Assembly: GCA_943355055.1 (NCBI GenBank)
Contig: CALREA010000009.1
Span: forward strand, 1 to 36,788
Length of the DNA stretch: 36,788 nucleotides
Direction: 5' to 3'
From: Candidatus Peribacteria bacterium
GTDB lineage: Bacteria; Patescibacteriota; Gracilibacteria; UBA1369; UBA12463
Position numbers and translations under genes: made by a program. Shown here one piece after another: positions 8,680 to 15,023 of this stretch (positions within the stretch are counted from its first letter, which is position 1; each line of letters starts with the position of its first letter). Under the pieces are notes generated by a model. The model was not told the origin of the DNA and did not search any database. It worked only from the letters and a program-made list of their open reading frames with translations.

Positions 8680-9068
8680 TATGCGAGGGGGATATTTTTG
8701 TAGAAGATGATTTTGTGCGACGTTTTTTTCTTTTGCAGAGACGTGAACGGCTGTATGTCGACGATATCACATTGCCATCTCGTGACTCCCTTTGTCATGC
8801 AGTAGTATTCTATCGTTTTTTTTAAACGGAGACGTTTTTTGGCATTGACAGTTTCAGCGGGCGTGCCGAAAGTCGTATTTGAGCGGAGGCGAACTTCGAT
8901 AAAGTGATATTTTTCGTCCTTTTTTGCCACAATGTCTATCTCTCCGAAACGCCCTCGTACGTTGCGGTCCATAATTAGATAGCCTCGCCTTTGCAGGAGT
9001 CTGCAAGCCAGGTTTTCGCCCTGATCTCCAATATCTTTTGTGGTTTGGGTAGTCGCTACGATCTTCAT
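8679..9068 (-). CDS. yraN: UPF0102 (YraN) family nuclease-fold protein
   Basis: 129 residues. Family signature: GDQGENLACRLLQRRGYLI, then RNVRGRFGEIDIVAKKDEKY, HFIEVRLR and the CDIVDIQ strand near the end. GEID followed by FIEVR is the restriction-endonuclease-like (PD-(D/E)xK) core with the catalytic Asp and Glu. The biochemical role of the family is poorly defined; a role in DNA processing is commonly suggested. It is divergent from dnaB over 109 bp and coupled to the PEGA gene downstream. A promoter with an 8-nt gap to the ATG is present. Confidence 0.88.
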   Translation of the reverse strand: MKIVATTQTTKDIGDQGENLACRLLQRRGYLIMDRNVRGRFGEIDIVAKKDEKYHFIEVRLRSNTTFGTPAETVNAKKRLRLKKTIEYYCMTKGVTRWQCDIVDIQPFTSLQKKKTSHKIIFYKNIPLA

Positions 9069-9076
9069 AATTGATT

Positions 9077-9104
9077 ACTGTACATGAGTGTTCTGACAAG
9101 GCAA
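9077..9104 (-). promoter_or_regulatory. Promoter of the yraN-PEGA pair, predicted near-leaderless
   Basis: Minus strand: TTGCCT (9104-9099), a 16-nt spacer and TACAGT (9082-9077), eight nucleotides before the ATG at 9068. This fits a transcript starting at or next to the start codon. Confidence 0.4.
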
Positions 9105-9177
9105 TGACAAAAACTTTAAAAAAAGATGACATTGTGTCAGACTCGGTTCCCAATATCGACTGAAACATTGTTACCGT

Positions 9178-10542
9178 ATGGCTGAACATTTTGGTAAAAT
9201 ACCGCCGCACAGTCTGGATGCCGAGAGATCGATTCTCGGATCGCTTTTTGTTGATAAAGAAGCCGTTATCAAGGTGTCGGATATCCTGAATGCCGATGAT
9301 TTCTACCATGATATTCATGCGATTTTGTATCGAAGTGTGATGGAGCTCTATGACCGACGTATGCCGATTGATGTCGTTACTCTGACGAGTTACCTGTCAG
9401 ATCGCAACTTGCTGGATCAGGTGGGTGGCGTGTCGTTTATTGCTGAGCTCTCTACGGAAAATTTCACCTCATCCCATGTGGTACAGTATGCCCTGATCGT
9501 GAAAGAAAAGTCGACCCTACGGAGGTTGATTCGAGCAGGAGATACGATTATGGGCATGGGATACAGTGAGACCGAGCCACTAGAGGATTTGTTGGAAAAA
9601 TCTGAAAAGGCGTTATTCAATGTCTCCCAGACGTTTTTGAAAGATAAATTCGTGCATGTGCGAGACATTTTGGCACAGACGTTTGAGAAAATTTCGAATC
9701 TACATGATCCCGAGGCCAAGCAGAAGTACCGTGGTGTGCCGACGGGCTTTGCGGATATGGACGACCTGTTATCCGGCTTGCAGCCATCGGATCTGATCGT
9801 CATGGCTGCCCGTCCATCGATGGGGAAGACGGCGCTTGCCCTGAATTTGGCTCAAAATGCAGCAAAACGTGGATTCGGCGTTGGCGTGGTTTCATTGGAA
9901 ATGTCGAAGGAGCAGCTCGTAGAGCGTATGTTCTGCTCGCTGCTCCAGGTTGATTCCTGGAAACTTCGCACTGGAAAACTGACCGATGAGGACTTCGCCC
10001 GTATCGGTGGCGTGATGGATGAGTTGAATTCGATGAAGATTTTTATTGATGATACTTCGGGAAGTTCTATAGCGGAACTTCGCGCGAAGGCCAGGAGACT
10101 CCAAATGGAAAGCGGCATGGATCTCTTGATTATCGATTATATGCAGTTAATGTCGATGGGTAGCGGTATGGGAGTGAATCGTGTTCAGGAAATTTCCGAG
10201 ATTTCCCGTGCGCTCAAGCATCTTGCCCGTGAGTTGCATATTCCTGTTTTGGTACTGTCCCAGCTCTCTCGTGCCGTCGAGTCCCGCCCCGTCAAAATCC
10301 CGCAACTCTCCGATCTCCGTGAGTCCGGCGCTATCGAGCAGGATGCTGATGTCGTAATGATGCTCTATCGTGAGGACTACTACGAAGAAGACTCGCAGCG
10401 CAAAGGGGTTCTCGACGTCTATGTGAAAAAACACCGCAACGGCCCCACCGGCCGCATCGAACTCATGTTTAAAAAAGAACAGATGCGCTTCCTGACGATT
10501 GAGAAGTCGAGGAAGAGCCAGGATTACGCGATGGATGATTAG
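9178..10542 (+). CDS. dnaB: Replicative DNA helicase DnaB
   Basis: 454 residues, normal length for DnaB. The N-terminal domain (IPPHSLDAERSILGSLFVDK, 8-27) carries the primase-interacting helical bundle. The RecA-like C-terminal domain begins near 185 (GVPTGFADMDDLLSGLQPSD), with Walker A ARPSMGKTAL (211-220), Walker B LLIIDYMQLM and the DnaB motif LSQLSRAVESR followed by LSDLRESGAIEQDAD. It forms the hexameric ring that unwinds the replication fork. CATTGT lies six nucleotides before the ATG (9166-9171), matching the leaderless pattern of other genes here, though its -35 is poor. The stop overlaps the STAS-like gene on the other strand by three bases. Confidence 0.97.
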   Translation: MAEHFGKIPPHSLDAERSILGSLFVDKEAVIKVSDILNADDFYHDIHAILYRSVMELYDRRMPIDVVTLTSYLSDRNLLDQVGGVSFIAELSTENFTSSHVVQYALIVKEKSTLRRLIRAGDTIMGMGYSETEPLEDLLEKSEKALFNVSQTFLKDKFVHVRDILAQTFEKISNLHDPEAKQKYRGVPTGFADMDDLLSGLQPSDLIVMAARPSMGKTALALNLAQNAAKRGFGVGVVSLEMSKEQLVERMFCSLLQVDSWKLRTGKLTDEDFARIGGVMDELNSMKIFIDDTSGSSIAELRAKARRLQMESGMDLLIIDYMQLMSMGSGMGVNRVQEISEISRALKHLARELHIPVLVLSQLSRAVESRPVKIPQLSDLRESGAIEQDADVVMMLYREDYYEEDSQRKGVLDVYVKKHRNGPTGRIELMFKKEQMRFLTIEKSRKSQDYAMDD

Positions 10543-10811
10543 CGACCTGCTTTTCGAAGTGTTTCGAACGTTGCCTTAATCGAAGGATTTTCTGTGTGTA
10601 ATATTATCATTCTTTCTCCGTACTCTTTTTCTAATGGTGTGATAAATTCATCTGCCCATGAAGGGGTGAGCACCATGACACCTTCGAAATCGACTATGAT
10701 TTTCTCATCTTCTTTTATATGTCGCATGAGAGGCTGTAATCCTAAAAATGCCTCTTTCCCTGCAGGCCTGGAGATGAGTGTTGTCCCGAATTTTTTTACA
10801 AAGATTTGCAT
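10539..10811 (-). CDS. STAS-like (DUF4325) domain protein
   Basis: 90 residues, intact. It reads VKKFGTTLISRPAGKEAFLG, then an acidic strand IIVDFEGVMVLTPSWADEFI, the typical STAS-like DUF4325 pattern with a conserved S-x-x-D/E-[ED] turn at the position of the anti-anti-sigma phosphoserine (here T-P-S-W-A-D-E). Homologues commonly sit beside or are fused to HTH and GHKL-ATPase modules, suggesting a partner-switch type of signalling. Here the upstream gene is such a module but is broken, and the two are 18 bp apart on the same strand. Cellular role unknown. Confidence 0.75.
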   Translation of the reverse strand: MQIFVKKFGTTLISRPAGKEAFLGLQPLMRHIKEDEKIIVDFEGVMVLTPSWADEFITPLEKEYGERMIILHTENPSIKATFETLRKAGR

Positions 10812-10829
10812 AGGATGGGTGAGTGATGG

Positions 10830-11317
10830 TTAATAATGAATGATAGCAATACAGCTATGAAAATTTTTATCGGAAATTTCTATTTTTATCTCCGGCGTTT
10901 TGCGCCCGAGGTGCAATGTTGCGTTTCCGGTGTAAAACAATAAATCGAATGCGTTTGCCACTACGATATCTTTTACGAATTTAAGTCCATTTCCTCGATC
11001 TTCCGGTGCACGCGCTGAAATATATTGCGTAAAGGCCACCTCCAATGCCTCGCTGTCGGTTTTCAAACTGGTGAAATACTTGTTGGAGTTTTTTCCGTTG
11101 CCCACTGCACTGCCTGTTCTGCAAGATTCTCCTCATACGTTTTATTTTTCTTTTTGAGAAAATTTTCAATATCATCTTTTCGATACCATCGATTACCTCT
11201 TTCAGAGGCACGAAATGATGGCAGAACATTCTACTTGTCCCACTGCCTCATCATATCGATTGACACTCCGAGGTACGCAGCTGTTTCGCTAATTGAGAGC
11301 AATTTTTTATTTTCCAT
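10830..11317 (-). pseudogene. Broken HTH plus GHKL-ATPase-like regulator gene
   Basis: Translation from the ATG at 11317 gives an excisionase/MerR-like HTH start, MENKKLLSISETAAYLGVSI followed by DMMRQWDK, and then a TAG stop (11231-11233). The same frame continues past the stop as NVLPSFRASERGNRWYRKDD followed by IENFLKKK, the expected wing and end of the HTH domain. A six-A run (11089-11094) then seems to have lost one base: with one more A, the frame would pass smoothly into the downstream 91-residue ORF (start 11105). That ORF has EDRGNGLKFVKDIV and a strand pair like the G2 box and C-terminal half of a GHKL ATPase. The N-box half is not visible, so an internal deletion is also likely. 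Two to three lesions argue for decay rather than recoding. Confidence 0.6.
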
Positions 11318-11320
11318 TTC

Positions 11321-11360
11321 TATGTAAATCTAGTAAAATCTATGATAATCTGTGTAAATC
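11321..11360. repeat. Four tandem 10-bp repeats (operator-like)
   Basis: Four consecutive units, TATGTAAATC, TAGTAAAATC, TATGATAATC and TGTGTAAATC, lie directly upstream of the start codon (11317) of the HTH pseudogene. The 10-bp period is close to one helical turn, placing the AATC core on the same DNA face each time. This is the layout expected for cooperative binding by a small HTH protein; autoregulation by the neighbouring HTH gene is inference. Confidence 0.55.
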
Positions 11361-11505
11361 TTAGCACTTTTAGATGTTTATATATTTAGGCTATCCGAAT
11401 AAAATTTTGCCAATTTTAAAGCTCAGAGTCTTAATAACCTGAAAAAGTCCCGAAAGTATCTAGTGTGGCTTTACGAAAAGCTATATATTTTTCTTAGAAT
11501 ATGCT

Positions 11506-11521
11506 AAACTATATATAGTTT
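11506..11521. promoter_or_regulatory. 16-bp perfect palindrome upstream of the Fic gene
   Basis: AAACTATATATAGTTT is a perfect palindrome ending 13 bp before the ATG at 11535. It overlaps TATAGT (11515-11520), a plausible -10 box. The Fic protein has its own N-terminal Cro/CI-type HTH, so this is a natural candidate for its operator. The A/T-rich sequence raises the chance of a fortuitous palindrome. Confidence 0.4.
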
Positions 11522-11534
11522 TAAGCTAAGATAT

Positions 11535-12455
11535 ATGACCACTCAGGAGAAGCTGAAGCTAATACAGCGGTATTCCGGCCTTACGCAGGAGCAGTTGGCT
11601 GCCAAAGTGGGGGTAACCTTTGTTGCCCTTAATCGATGGATAAATGCTGCGTCAAAACCTCGGCCTAAGTCACAAGCAAAGATTGATGCGTTGTATTTGG
11701 AATATAGCGGTGAAAAAGTTATTCCGGAGAGCGTATTGCAGGCGAAGAAACATGCACTTGAAATGAGGTGCAAAAAATATAGTAATATTTTGCAGACCAT
11801 TTTGTCCCGTCCGGATCTTCGTGACCAGTTTGATCTTTCTCTTACCTACCACTCGAATAAAATTGAAGGAAGTACGTTGAGCGAGAATGAAACGGATGCC
11901 ATTTTATTTCACAATAAAGTTATTCCGAATAAAACGCTTCGTGAACAGCTGGAGGCGAAAAATCATCAGACCGCACTGCATATTCTGCTCGAGCATTCTC
12001 GTATTGGTGGCGCGTTTGATGAAAACTTTATTCTACGACTGCATGGTGTTCTCATGAGCGGTATCCATCCGGATGCCGGCACCTATAGGCGACATCCTGT
12101 GCGGATTCTTGGGACGCGAGTCGTGACGGCTAATTATATCAAAATTCCCGATCTTATGATGTCTCTTTGTGAGAAAATTTCCGCGGCTTCCGAAGATATT
12201 GTTGCATGGGTATCTGAAGTTCATGCGCAGTTTGAAAAAATTCATCCTTTTGGAGATGGTAATGGTCGTATGGGGAGATTACTTATGACGGGGATGCTTC
12301 TTCGGCATAACTTTCCTCCGGCTCTTATCAAAAACGACGATAGGCAGAAATACTTTGTTTATCTGAGTAGGGCTCAGGAAAGTGGTGATTCGAGTCTCCT
12401 TCAGGATTTTGTTTGTGAGGCGATTACGGAAGGATTCCGTATTATTTACCCTTGA
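11535..12455 (+). CDS. HTH-Fic protein (class II Fic AMP-transferase)
   Basis: 306 residues. The N-terminal Cro/CI-type HTH (about 4-50: LIQRYSGLTQEQLAAKVGVT, NRWINAASKPRP) precedes a full Fic domain. The catalytic motif HPFGDGNGRMGR (237-248) is canonical, so nucleotide transfer (usually AMP from ATP to a Ser/Thr/Tyr hydroxyl) should be possible. An inhibitory-helix motif, S-N-K-I-E-G (107-112), lies N-terminal to the catalytic motif, which defines class II Fic proteins that restrain their own activity; Glu111 would block the ATP gamma-phosphate. No separate antitoxin gene is present. The HTH suggests that it regulates its own promoter. It lies in an islet between dnaB and lysS, and the region is visibly more A/T-rich than dnaB. 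Confidence 0.9.
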   Translation: MTTQEKLKLIQRYSGLTQEQLAAKVGVTFVALNRWINAASKPRPKSQAKIDALYLEYSGEKVIPESVLQAKKHALEMRCKKYSNILQTILSRPDLRDQFDLSLTYHSNKIEGSTLSENETDAILFHNKVIPNKTLREQLEAKNHQTALHILLEHSRIGGAFDENFILRLHGVLMSGIHPDAGTYRRHPVRILGTRVVTANYIKIPDLMMSLCEKISAASEDIVAWVSEVHAQFEKIHPFGDGNGRMGRLLMTGMLLRHNFPPALIKNDDRQKYFVYLSRAQESGDSSLLQDFVCEAITEGFRIIYP

Positions 12456-12523
12456 GGTAATGTAGCTTTGCGCCGTATACTAGGACGGTCTCCAAGGTGT
12501 TGTATATTTTTGTACTGATTATC

Positions 12524-14131
12524 ATGTTTGAATTTTTGAGAAAAAAGAAGGTAGTTGAGAATACAAAACCCGCTAAAGAGCAGAAGAGTGAAAAAGTTGC
12601 GGTGAAGGAAGAACCAAAACAACCTTTGGAGTATTTTGATCGGATGAAGAAGCTGGAGGAGATGCGCGCGAGTGGGGTGCAGCCCTATCCTGAGCGGTTT
12701 GAGCGGTCTCATACGGCGGTGGAGGCGCGCGCGCTTGGCGACAAGGGTATGCGTGAGACGGATGATGTGGTGGGTGGCGTGAGTGGTGGTGAAAATGCGG
12801 GCGAAGAGATTTCTTTGGCAGGTCGCGTAATGACCTTCCGTTCTCATGGAAAATTGAGTTTTGCGCAGCTGCAGGATATTTCCGGAAGAGTGCAGTTATG
12901 TTTTATGCGCGATGTTTTGAAAGATGAGCCCTATAAATTTATTACGAAAAAAATTGATGCGGGGGATTTTGTCGGCGTGAAGGGTGAGTTGTTCAAGACG
13001 CAACATGGCGAGACGACGCTGCTCGTACGTGAATTTACGTTGCTGTCGAAAACACTGATGCCGCTGCCGGAAAAGTGGCATGGCGTTCAGGATCAGGAGA
13101 TGAAATATCGTTATCGCTATTTGGACATGCTCATGAGTCCGGAGACGTTTGCGCGGATGAAGATGAGGAGTCGACTGATGCAGGTTATTCGTGGATATTT
13201 GGAAAAACATGAATTTGTCGAAATTGAAACACCGATTTTGTCGGCAAAAGCGAGTGGCGCCTTGGCGAAGCCATTTATGACGCATCATAACGCACTTGAT
13301 CGAGATTTTTATTTGCGGATAGCGCCGGAGACGTATCTCAAGCGCGCCGTTGTCGGCGGACTGGAGCGCGTATTTGAATTTGCCAAATGCTTCCGTAATG
13401 AGGGGATGGATCCATCCCATCTCCAGGAATTTACGATGCTCGAGTACTACGCCTCGTATTGGAACTATGAAGACAATATGGATTTCACGGAGAAGTTATT
13501 TAAACATTTCATTCAGGAACTTTTTGGAACGTTAGTGATTACGGTTGGCGCAAATGAGATTGATTTCGGCAAGACGTGGCCACGAATGACCCTTCGTGAT
13601 TTGATTTTAGACAAAACGGGGATTGATATTTATGAAGAAAAAACGGCTGACGCCCTGAGAAAAAAAATTCAGGAAAAGGGAATTATCCTTGAAGACACGG
13701 CCAAACTAGGACGTGGCAATTTGATCGATGTTTTGTATAAAAAAACCGTACGACCTCAACTGATTCAGCCGATGTTTTTAACCTCGCATCCGATCGATCT
13801 CTCGCCGCTCGCGCGAAGAAACGATACGAATCCTGATATCACCGATCGATTCCAGCTCGTCGTGAATTCGTGGGAGGTGGTGAACGCCTACTCGGAGTTG
13901 GTCGATCCCGTCGATCAGCGTCAACGTTTTGAGCAGCAGGCCGCTCTCAAGGCCGCCGGCGATGAAGATGCGATGGAGGCCGATTATGACTATGTGCTAG
14001 CCATGGAACACGGTATGCCACCCATGTCCGGTTGGGGCATGGGCGTTGATCGCATACTCGCGCTCCTGACGAATCAGGAAAATTTGAAAGATGTTATTTT
14101 GTTCCCTTTGATGCGACCTTTGGAGGAGTAA
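12524..14131 (+). CDS. lysS: Lysyl-tRNA synthetase, class II
   Basis: 535 residues from the ATG at 12524; the frame is open to a TTG at 12497, but that would add a stray hydrophobic stretch. After a Lys-rich extension (1-40) comes the family start KLEEMRASGVQPYP, an OB-fold tRNA anticodon domain (ISLAGRVMTFRSHGKLSFAQ), and the class II core. Motif 2 is FRNEGMDPSHLQEFTMLEYY and motif 3 is GWGMGVDRILALLTN followed by the terminal DVILFPLMRP. It charges tRNA-Lys. The Lys-rich N-terminal extension is unusual for bacterial LysS (E. coli 505 residues) and could help tRNA binding. No Shine-Dalgarno precedes it. Its last 38 bases overlap the end of the unknown gene on the other strand. Confidence 0.95.
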   Translation: MFEFLRKKKVVENTKPAKEQKSEKVAVKEEPKQPLEYFDRMKKLEEMRASGVQPYPERFERSHTAVEARALGDKGMRETDDVVGGVSGGENAGEEISLAGRVMTFRSHGKLSFAQLQDISGRVQLCFMRDVLKDEPYKFITKKIDAGDFVGVKGELFKTQHGETTLLVREFTLLSKTLMPLPEKWHGVQDQEMKYRYRYLDMLMSPETFARMKMRSRLMQVIRGYLEKHEFVEIETPILSAKASGALAKPFMTHHNALDRDFYLRIAPETYLKRAVVGGLERVFEFAKCFRNEGMDPSHLQEFTMLEYYASYWNYEDNMDFTEKLFKHFIQELFGTLVITVGANEIDFGKTWPRMTLRDLILDKTGIDIYEEKTADALRKKIQEKGIILEDTAKLGRGNLIDVLYKKTVRPQLIQPMFLTSHPIDLSPLARRNDTNPDITDRFQLVVNSWEVVNAYSELVDPVDQRQRFEQQAALKAAGDEDAMEADYDYVLAMEHGMPPMSGWGMGVDRILALLTNQENLKDVILFPLMRPLEE

Positions 14132-14573
14132 ATGTGCTGAGACCATCGTGTACCGTGATGTGATTTCTCTGTACCTCATCTACGTTTGATGTGTCGGTAG
14201 CGACCACTTTTACCTCGTAGTCTCCGAATTGTTCTGTTGCGACCCTTCGTAATACTTTCGCAAGGAGAATTTTCAAACCATCCATATAAATATCAAGAGG
14301 GTTTTGGCTCTGCTCTCTGTTTCCCTGATCTTCGCCGTCTCCGTCAAGGGCGTCCGCCTCTCTGCCTATCTCGGTTATTCGCCTATTGGCCAAAACGTAT
14401 TCTCGTTCACTTGCATGTTCGGTATCAACCGGGCCTCTCGCGACGAGCGTCGTCCCATCAGCCAAGAATTTATCGAATGATACCCCTGTTCCGATAGCTT
14501 TATTATCGTTCGATCCAAACACTATTTCGATTTCCTCTCGAACCTCTTTCATCACGGCATCAATTACGGCCAT
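14094..14573 (-). CDS. Unknown protein, possible second part of a UAG-interrupted gene
   Basis: 159 residues from the ATG at 14573, starting MAVIDAVMKEVREEIEIVFG. The frame is continuous with the 42-residue ORF upstream, separated only by TAG CGA before this ATG. Content is mixed alpha/beta with an acidic Gly/Asp-rich linker (about 75-92) and a later helix YMDGLKILLAKVLRRVATEQ. I do not recognise a family and see no signal peptide or membrane segment. It overlaps the 3' end of lysS on the opposite strand by 38 bp. Either translation restarts here after the TAG, or the two ORFs were once one 203-codon gene. Confidence 0.5.
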   Translation of the reverse strand: MAVIDAVMKEVREEIEIVFGSNDNKAIGTGVSFDKFLADGTTLVARGPVDTEHASEREYVLANRRITEIGREADALDGDGEDQGNREQSQNPLDIYMDGLKILLAKVLRRVATEQFGDYEVKVVATDTSNVDEVQRNHITVHDGLSTFTPPKVASKGTK

Positions 14574-14576
14574 TCG

Positions 14577-14705
14577 CTATTGAATATCGGCCTGTGCCGC
14601 GATTTCCGCGGCTGAGAGGGTGCCATTATTAAGCTTATACAAGTAACTTCCCGGTTCTCCGGGAACTAGACCTTTTGAATCTGGAAGTGGACGTGGTGCT
14701 GCCAT
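14577..14705 (-). CDS. Small ORF (42 aa), possible first part of a UAG-interrupted gene
   Basis: ATG at 14705, MAAPRPLPDSKGLVPGEPGS then a helix rich in Ala ending at AAQADIQ and TAG (14579-14577). A good promoter lies about 30 bp upstream, so this stretch is probably transcribed and is the real 5' end of the unit. The following codons in the same frame (CGA, then ATG of the 159-residue ORF) continue what looks like one helix across the stop. Confidence 0.45.
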   Translation of the reverse strand: MAAPRPLPDSKGLVPGEPGSYLYKLNNGTLSAAEIAAQADIQ

Positions 14706-14738
14706 ATGATATTTGGTTAAAAATAATGTTGAGGTTGT

Positions 14739-14766
14739 ATTTTACTCTATTAATCTTTTATGTCAA
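14739..14766 (-). promoter_or_regulatory. Promoter of the UAG-interrupted unknown gene
   Basis: Minus strand: consensus TTGACA (14766-14761), a 16-nt spacer and TAAAAT (14744-14739). The start point near 14732 gives a leader of about 27 nt before the ATG at 14705. No Shine-Dalgarno sequence is visible. Confidence 0.55.
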
Positions 14767-14842
14767 TATCTGTATTATTTTTTAGCTTAGACTAGCTTTA
14801 TATTTACGATCATATGCGCTTAGTTTATTCTCCTGAAGGGTG

Positions 14843-14888
14843 GTTGTACATTTCTATACATAGATAATCTTGATTAATAATGTACAAC
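14843..14888. promoter_or_regulatory. Inverted repeat with perfect 10-bp arms
   Basis: GTTGTACATT (14843-14852) and AATGTACAAC (14879-14888) are exact reverse complements separated by 26 bp. A related TATACA follows the left arm (14856-14861) and TGTATA the right arm (14891-14896), so each side has two TGTACA-like half-sites about one turn apart. It is placed between two divergent promoters, which favours a protein-binding operator over an RNA hairpin. Confidence 0.45.
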
Positions 14889-14962
14889 TTTGTATACCTT
14901 ACCCCTGAAGATGGATGGGTGTCCTGGGTTATTTATTTGCTGACAAACTAGCCTTCATTTAT

Positions 14963-14991
14963 TTCACAAATTCAATCATTTCGGCTAGAAT
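14963..14991 (+). promoter_or_regulatory. Promoter of the three-SLH protein gene
   Basis: TTCACA (14963-14968), a 17-nt spacer and TAGAAT (14986-14991). Transcription would begin near 14998, leaving about 25 nt before the ATG at 15024, without a Shine-Dalgarno sequence. Confidence 0.5.
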
Positions 14992-15023
14992 ATCTTCGTT
15001 AGTATTTCTTTGTTTTTATCCTT

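Larger units (their letters stand above)
14706..15023. other. 318-bp divergent intergenic region with two promoters and an inverted repeat
   Basis: No ORF of interest. It contains the minus-strand promoter at 14739-14766, the plus-strand promoter at 14963-14991, and a long-armed inverted repeat at 14843-14888 between them. CCTGAAG occurs twice (14832-14838 and 14903-14909), flanking the inverted repeat. The region is clearly A/T-rich and looks like a regulated divergent promoter. Confidence 0.5.

Noticed and set aside
12896-13420. A 174-codon minus-strand frame inside lysS.
   Set aside because: Antisense to the conserved class II synthetase core.
10830-14705. UAG read as a sense codon, to explain the two in-frame TAG interruptions.
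   Set aside because: yifB, murI, ybeY, the NYN gene and dnaB end in UAG at their expected lengths, and the HTH gene has further lesions.
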